From assembly GCA_038503065.1 (NCBI GenBank), contig JBCAMK010000015.1, positions 744,001 to 808,000 on the forward strand: DNA of 64,000 bases, given 5' to 3'. The translations under genes were made by a program, and so were the position numbers. The stretch is from Paragyromitra xinjiangensis (lineage: Eukaryota > Ascomycota > Pezizomycetes > Pezizales > Discinaceae). Below are positions 60,534 through 64,000 of this stretch, piece by piece. Every line of letters starts with the position of its first letter. Within the stretch, counting starts at the first letter, position 1. Under the pieces are notes generated by a model. The model saw only the letters and a list, made by a program, of their open reading frames with translations, did not search any database and had not been told where the DNA came from.

Positions 60534-63500
60534 TTAAATTCCGAAGACCTCTGCCACGGCTAAAATATTCCATCTAACGCCCCCAATCGCGATGAATGCA
60601 ACGATAACATCGACAACAAGCAACACGACCGCCCCCAACATGAATCTCGGGCTGAAAATCCGATATAACATCAAGTGTCTCCTCAGGTGACCTGCGCATG
60701 CAACAGAGCTCAAAGCAATGACGGTATGATATAGCATGTGCGTCGTCCCTGCGATAGCAACGCTACTTAACAGTCTTGCTTTCTTAGGTGGCGCTTTCCA
60801 TAGAGCAACTAGGGGAACGGCCAGTGCTGTAAGTATCTGCGGTCCAAGAGTGTTGCCGACAACAAGCATAGGTGACCAAGGGTATCGAATTGATGTGAAT
60901 GGGATGAAGGCAGACTCCCACTGAATAGATGAAAGGGTTGCTTGATGCCCAGTGGAGAAGAAATGGGAATTCCCTAAAAGGCCCAGGACAATAGGGCCAA
61001 CAGCCGAGCCTGAAAGATCATTGCAGTCGATGATTTCTAACAAACTCAAAATCTGCCATAGTAGAATGCCCATGGATGCTCCGCCCATGGGCTTTTGGAG
61101 CAGGATAAGCGCCAAGGCCCATGGGATGACGAGGAGAAAGTATCGAGATCCGTGAACGTTGGCATAGCCTAGGAGAAGAATACTTTTACCGGTGCCAGAG
61201 GTGATTCCATCGCCTGCGCCACTGGTCTTTGCTTTTTTGTCCTCAATCTCAACCCCGAGACACAGAGATGCCCAAGCATATGCTACGTTTCCGGCAAAAA
61301 GGCCCATGGCTAGGACAACCTGGGCGATCATCGTCTTGAACGATTTCAACAACGACTCGGGCGCCTCAAGCCAACCACCATTATCTGCGGAATCGAGGAA
61401 CCAATAAAAAGCGCTTAAAACCAGCCCTGTACGAAAGGCCCATCCGACAGTAACTGGGGCAGGTCCATTATAAGACTTGGAGCCGCTGTAGAAAGACTTG
61501 ATAATAGATGGAAGGACTATGGCCATAATCAACAGCAGCGATAAACTCCAAGGAGCTGAAACCGACGAAGTGGCCGAGGCGTAAAAAGTAGATTCGCAAT
61601 ACGGCATTTGTTCCTCTCTACACAATCTCGAAAATGAGGCGACACGGTTAAGAAAGAAGAAAACAAGGGAGTGATAAGTTCCTAGCATTCGCTGCGTGAG
61701 ATTTTCCTTCCGTTGCGAAGCGATAAGGCCGCCAATAGCAAAGGTGCAAAGAAAATAGTTGAGGATCTGAGCCTCCCAGATGGTAAAGGAGTTTGACGCA
61801 AAGATTAACGAATGAGTAGTTGTAAATACAACTGATAGTATACCCCACCCAGAAGTTGGCCAAATTGTTGTCAACCGTCTGTGAGCATGAATCGTGGCTG
61901 AGAAAAAACCGAGGATGATCCCCATACTAGTGCTGAATAGCATCAATCTGAGTCTTGGTAGGGGCAAAACATCTTCCCTAATTGAGAGTCCTGTAATAAT
62001 CGAACCAACTGCACCTACACTGAGGCCTTTGAGCATTCGGGAAATTAGAGTGTCAGTGAGCTCGACACGATCACCAGCAAAGCCTCTCGCATATACTGCA
62101 AGAACAGCAACACTGCCTACTAGTACAGCAATCCCTGCGGCCATGCTGATCAGATCAAAACTGGCCCAAACGTCCCGACACGCCTTGAGAATTTGCTGCT
62201 GATAAGTAGCGAAATCTTGGAAGGCAACTATCCATTCTGACCGGTTCGGTTTCTGCCACTTCCCATGTAATTTCTCCCATTCCGCCTGACCCGCATCCCA
62301 CTTGTCCTCGATACCATCGCTTGCCTCCATTTCTCCACCATTGCCAGCGTATTCCTTCTGATATCTTTTGATTTGTGCAGCTGTTAAACGCGAAACCGTG
62401 GCCAAATTGCGCAAACCTTCAGCTCCTCCATCGCCTACAAATGCTTCCACGATAGGAGTTCCGAGGTTGTTGAATGGTATTGGTATCCCTAACAATAGTG
62501 ATAGAGTTGGGACCAGATCTATCTGAGCTACGGATCTCATGCCGTCACTGGCGGGGCCGCGGCCTCCGCCATTAGGCGATAGCTCCTTAGGAAACTCCCC
62601 AAACACTGGCTTCTTCGAATACAACCACAGTGCAGCCTCCACCTCACCCTGTGACTCTCCTCCATGATCACCCTTGGAATCCATCCCATGATCGCCCATA
62701 ACAACTAGCAAAGTGTTTTCATCGATGTCCCTTATAAGCCGTTGCACTACCTTGTCCATCTGCTTCAGTTTTTCAGACATTGCGAAATGATCAGGTCCGT
62801 AGCGGTGGCCAGCATGATCGACTCCGAGGTAATGTCCAATTGCTATATCCCACTTGGTCTGGTTGTCCGGGTGAAGCAGGGGAAAGATGTGCTCGCTGAC
62901 GCCATTATCGACAGTGTGCAAATCCCATACATTGAGGGATTCATATGGATGCTCCATTCCGGGCTCAAACATTCCAGGGAAAAGGGCCATCCAAGTATCA
63001 TCTCCCATGAAAGCCATCCGCTTGTCTAAACCCTTCATCTGGAGAATCATGTTATCTTCTTCGATGGAGTTTCCGGCGAAATTGCTACCTGCATCAATGA
63101 ATGTAGGTAGGGTTCCAGTAGTCAGTCCTTTGAGTCGCTGAAGGGTAGTAGTTGGTGGGTCGGCGATGAAAGGTAATAAGATGGCATTTTTCGGGTTCTT
63201 TGAGGCAGTTTTGTAGGGTGTGGTGAAAGCATTGTGGAAAAGACGAGCGGGAGTGGAATTATCTTTCGGTTCGAAAGGCACGGTGAAGTCAAAGCGTAGA
63301 GCATCAATGACCACGATTACAGCCTTGCTGAAGGTCTTTGGGTGCCAACATCCTTTCTCGGCATTACCAACCCAGGGGGATCCGTACTCGGTGTACTCTT
63401 GTAGAGGAGAGGCGTCGCAGGATGACTTTTGATCAAGTACTAGACGAGTTAATAGGAAGCCCTTGGTGAATAAGAAAATGCCGACCCCGTGTAAGTAGAC

Positions 63501-63698
63501 GAAGAATAATAGTAACGTTACTAGGAGACTGTGGGCGTACTTGAAATCCCTCTGCTGCTGGTGATTTCTCTTTCTAACCACAGTGCCCCCAGAGCTAGCT
63601 GTAGCTAGTTTTTCTGCCTGGGCCTTCTTTGCGGCGGAGAATTGAGCAGCTATTCCTTCATACTCAGAAGTCGAAACGATCGGAGAATTTTTGCCCAT
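60534..63698 (-). CDS. GPI13: GPI ethanolamine phosphate transferase 3
   Basis: ER membrane enzyme that adds ethanolamine phosphate to the third mannose of the GPI anchor, the group later joined to proteins. Single exon of 1054 residues, near the family length. N-terminal cytosolic tail (MGKNSPIVSTSEYEGIAAQF), then a TM at about 55-85 (LLVTLLLFFVYLHGVGIFLF). The lumenal alkaline-phosphatase-like domain has metal-site motifs VIVVIDALRFDF, LTTGTLPTFIDAGSNFAG (catalytic Thr), HYLGVDHAGHRYGPDHF and VMGDHGMDSKGDHGGES. About a dozen TM segments follow from residue 505. The DHAGHRYGPDH block and GCWHPKTFSKA point to Gpi13/PIG-O rather than Gpi7 or Mcd4. The absence of introns is unusual in this window. 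Confidence 0.95.
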   Translation of the reverse strand: MGKNSPIVSTSEYEGIAAQFSAAKKAQAEKLATASSGGTVVRKRNHQQQRDFKYAHSLLVTLLLFFVYLHGVGIFLFTKGFLLTRLVLDQKSSCDASPLQEYTEYGSPWVGNAEKGCWHPKTFSKAVIVVIDALRFDFTVPFEPKDNSTPARLFHNAFTTPYKTASKNPKNAILLPFIADPPTTTLQRLKGLTTGTLPTFIDAGSNFAGNSIEEDNMILQMKGLDKRMAFMGDDTWMALFPGMFEPGMEHPYESLNVWDLHTVDNGVSEHIFPLLHPDNQTKWDIAIGHYLGVDHAGHRYGPDHFAMSEKLKQMDKVVQRLIRDIDENTLLVVMGDHGMDSKGDHGGESQGEVEAALWLYSKKPVFGEFPKELSPNGGGRGPASDGMRSVAQIDLVPTLSLLLGIPIPFNNLGTPIVEAFVGDGGAEGLRNLATVSRLTAAQIKRYQKEYAGNGGEMEASDGIEDKWDAGQAEWEKLHGKWQKPNRSEWIVAFQDFATYQQQILKACRDVWASFDLISMAAGIAVLVGSVAVLAVYARGFAGDRVELTDTLISRMLKGLSVGAVGSIITGLSIREDVLPLPRLRLMLFSTSMGIILGFFSATIHAHRRLTTIWPTSGWGILSVVFTTTHSLIFASNSFTIWEAQILNYFLCTFAIGGLIASQRKENLTQRMLGTYHSLVFFFLNRVASFSRLCREEQMPYCESTFYASATSSVSAPWSLSLLLIMAIVLPSIIKSFYSGSKSYNGPAPVTVGWAFRTGLVLSAFYWFLDSADNGGWLEAPESLLKSFKTMIAQVVLAMGLFAGNVAYAWASLCLGVEIEDKKAKTSGAGDGITSGTGKSILLLGYANVHGSRYFLLVIPWALALILLQKPMGGASMGILLWQILSLLEIIDCNDLSGSAVGPIVLGLLGNSHFFSTGHQATLSSIQWESAFIPFTSIRYPWSPMLVVGNTLGPQILTALAVPLVALWKAPPKKARLLSSVAIAGTTHMLYHTVIALSSVACAGHLRRHLMLYRIFSPRFMLGAVVLLVVDVIVAFIAIGGVRWNILAVAEVFGI

Positions 63699-64000
63699 TG
63701 CGATCGATGAGCAGAGGTTCCCATCTGCTATGGCTCGAGGACGTGTGAAAGGGGTGGAGGAAAAAGGAGAAAGAACGAGGAAAGCTAGCGAGCCAGCAAT
63801 TGTTGATAGGGTGTTGGATTGTAGTGTGGGTCAAGGATGTCGCTGAAGACAACGATCTGAACTGAGAGCCTGTACATAGAGAACCAAGATTTTGTGGAGG
63901 CTCTTCTTCGGAACTCACGGCCTCTAACGTAAAATGGAACTTTCCTCGCGGGTCTTTGGGCAATACTGGTGCTGCCGATATATTATTCAGTCACGTGCAG
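63699..64000. other. GPI13 upstream region
   Basis: Promoter and leader side of GPI13. A 99-codon minus-strand ORF here has no features and overlaps GPI13 in another frame. Confidence 0.4.

Noticed and set aside
63664..63963. 99-codon minus-strand ORF upstream of GPI13
   Set aside because: Overlaps GPI13 in another frame and has low-complexity Ser/Phe/His composition without motifs.

Overview
This window is nuclear DNA of a filamentous ascomycete (Pezizomycotina). The genes carry many short introns, mostly 50-130 bp, with GT..AG ends and CTAAC/CTGAC-like branch sites. The protein set is fungal, and it includes a mitochondrial ClpP, which budding yeasts lack. Housekeeping genes sit in islands separated by gene-poor DNA with decayed genes and transposon relics. 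I cannot place the species further; a Pezizomycete (truffle or morel class) is only a weak guess. I rebuilt exon structures by hand from reading-frame continuity and remembered family conservation. Internal splice joints are therefore predictions, although nearly every gene closes in frame across all its exons.

Layout. 1-11.3 kb is rich in ribosome assembly genes: the 3' part of UTP18 (+), proteasome alpha-2 PRE8 (+), then TSR1 (-) and NOP14 (+) head to head over a 331-bp promoter. Between them lie a decayed small coiled-coil-like gene (2064-2440) and an ORF broken by one TAG (4527-4883). 12.8-14.6 kb: ornithine aminotransferase CAR2. 15.9-17.6 kb (-): a multi-exon fungal membrane protein that short ORFs hide. 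17.6-20.3 kb is gene-poor. 20.3-22.0 kb (-): mitochondrial processing peptidase alpha. 22.7-24.2 kb (-): an Old Yellow Enzyme gene with a 2-nt frameshift. 25.6-27.3 kb: folylpolyglutamate synthase with two in-frame starts, the upstream one adding a mitochondrial-type leader. 28.2-37.7 kb: the giant checkpoint kinase TEL1 (ATM), rebuilt as 12 exons and about 2946 aa. 38.8-42.4 kb (-): mitochondrial DNA polymerase gamma (MIP1), convergent with TEL1.

43.3-45.5 kb: tubulin cofactor C (-) and mitochondrial ClpP (+) diverge over 164 bp. 45.9-50.1 kb: TAF5 (-) and the flippase subunit CDC50/LEM3 (+) diverge; CDC50 has a GC-AG last intron. 51.0-52.7 kb (-): an epoxide hydrolase pseudogene with a nonsense codon and two frameshifts. 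52.7-58.3 kb is gene-free and repeat-rich: two independent solo LTRs of one family, each with its own 5-bp target duplication; a 168-bp Tc1/mariner-type MITE with TA duplication; a 455-bp inverted-repeat structure; and many TACATGTA palindromes. 58.3-60.0 kb (-): chorismate synthase ARO2. 60.5-63.7 kb (-): GPI13, a single-exon GPI ethanolamine-phosphate transferase.

How the genes relate. UTP18, NOP14 and TSR1 all serve small-subunit ribosome assembly. Four products act in or pass into mitochondria (MPP alpha, ClpP, Pol gamma, and FPGS by its long form). The two broken genes are both dispensable oxidoreductase or detoxification types, while every core gene looks intact.
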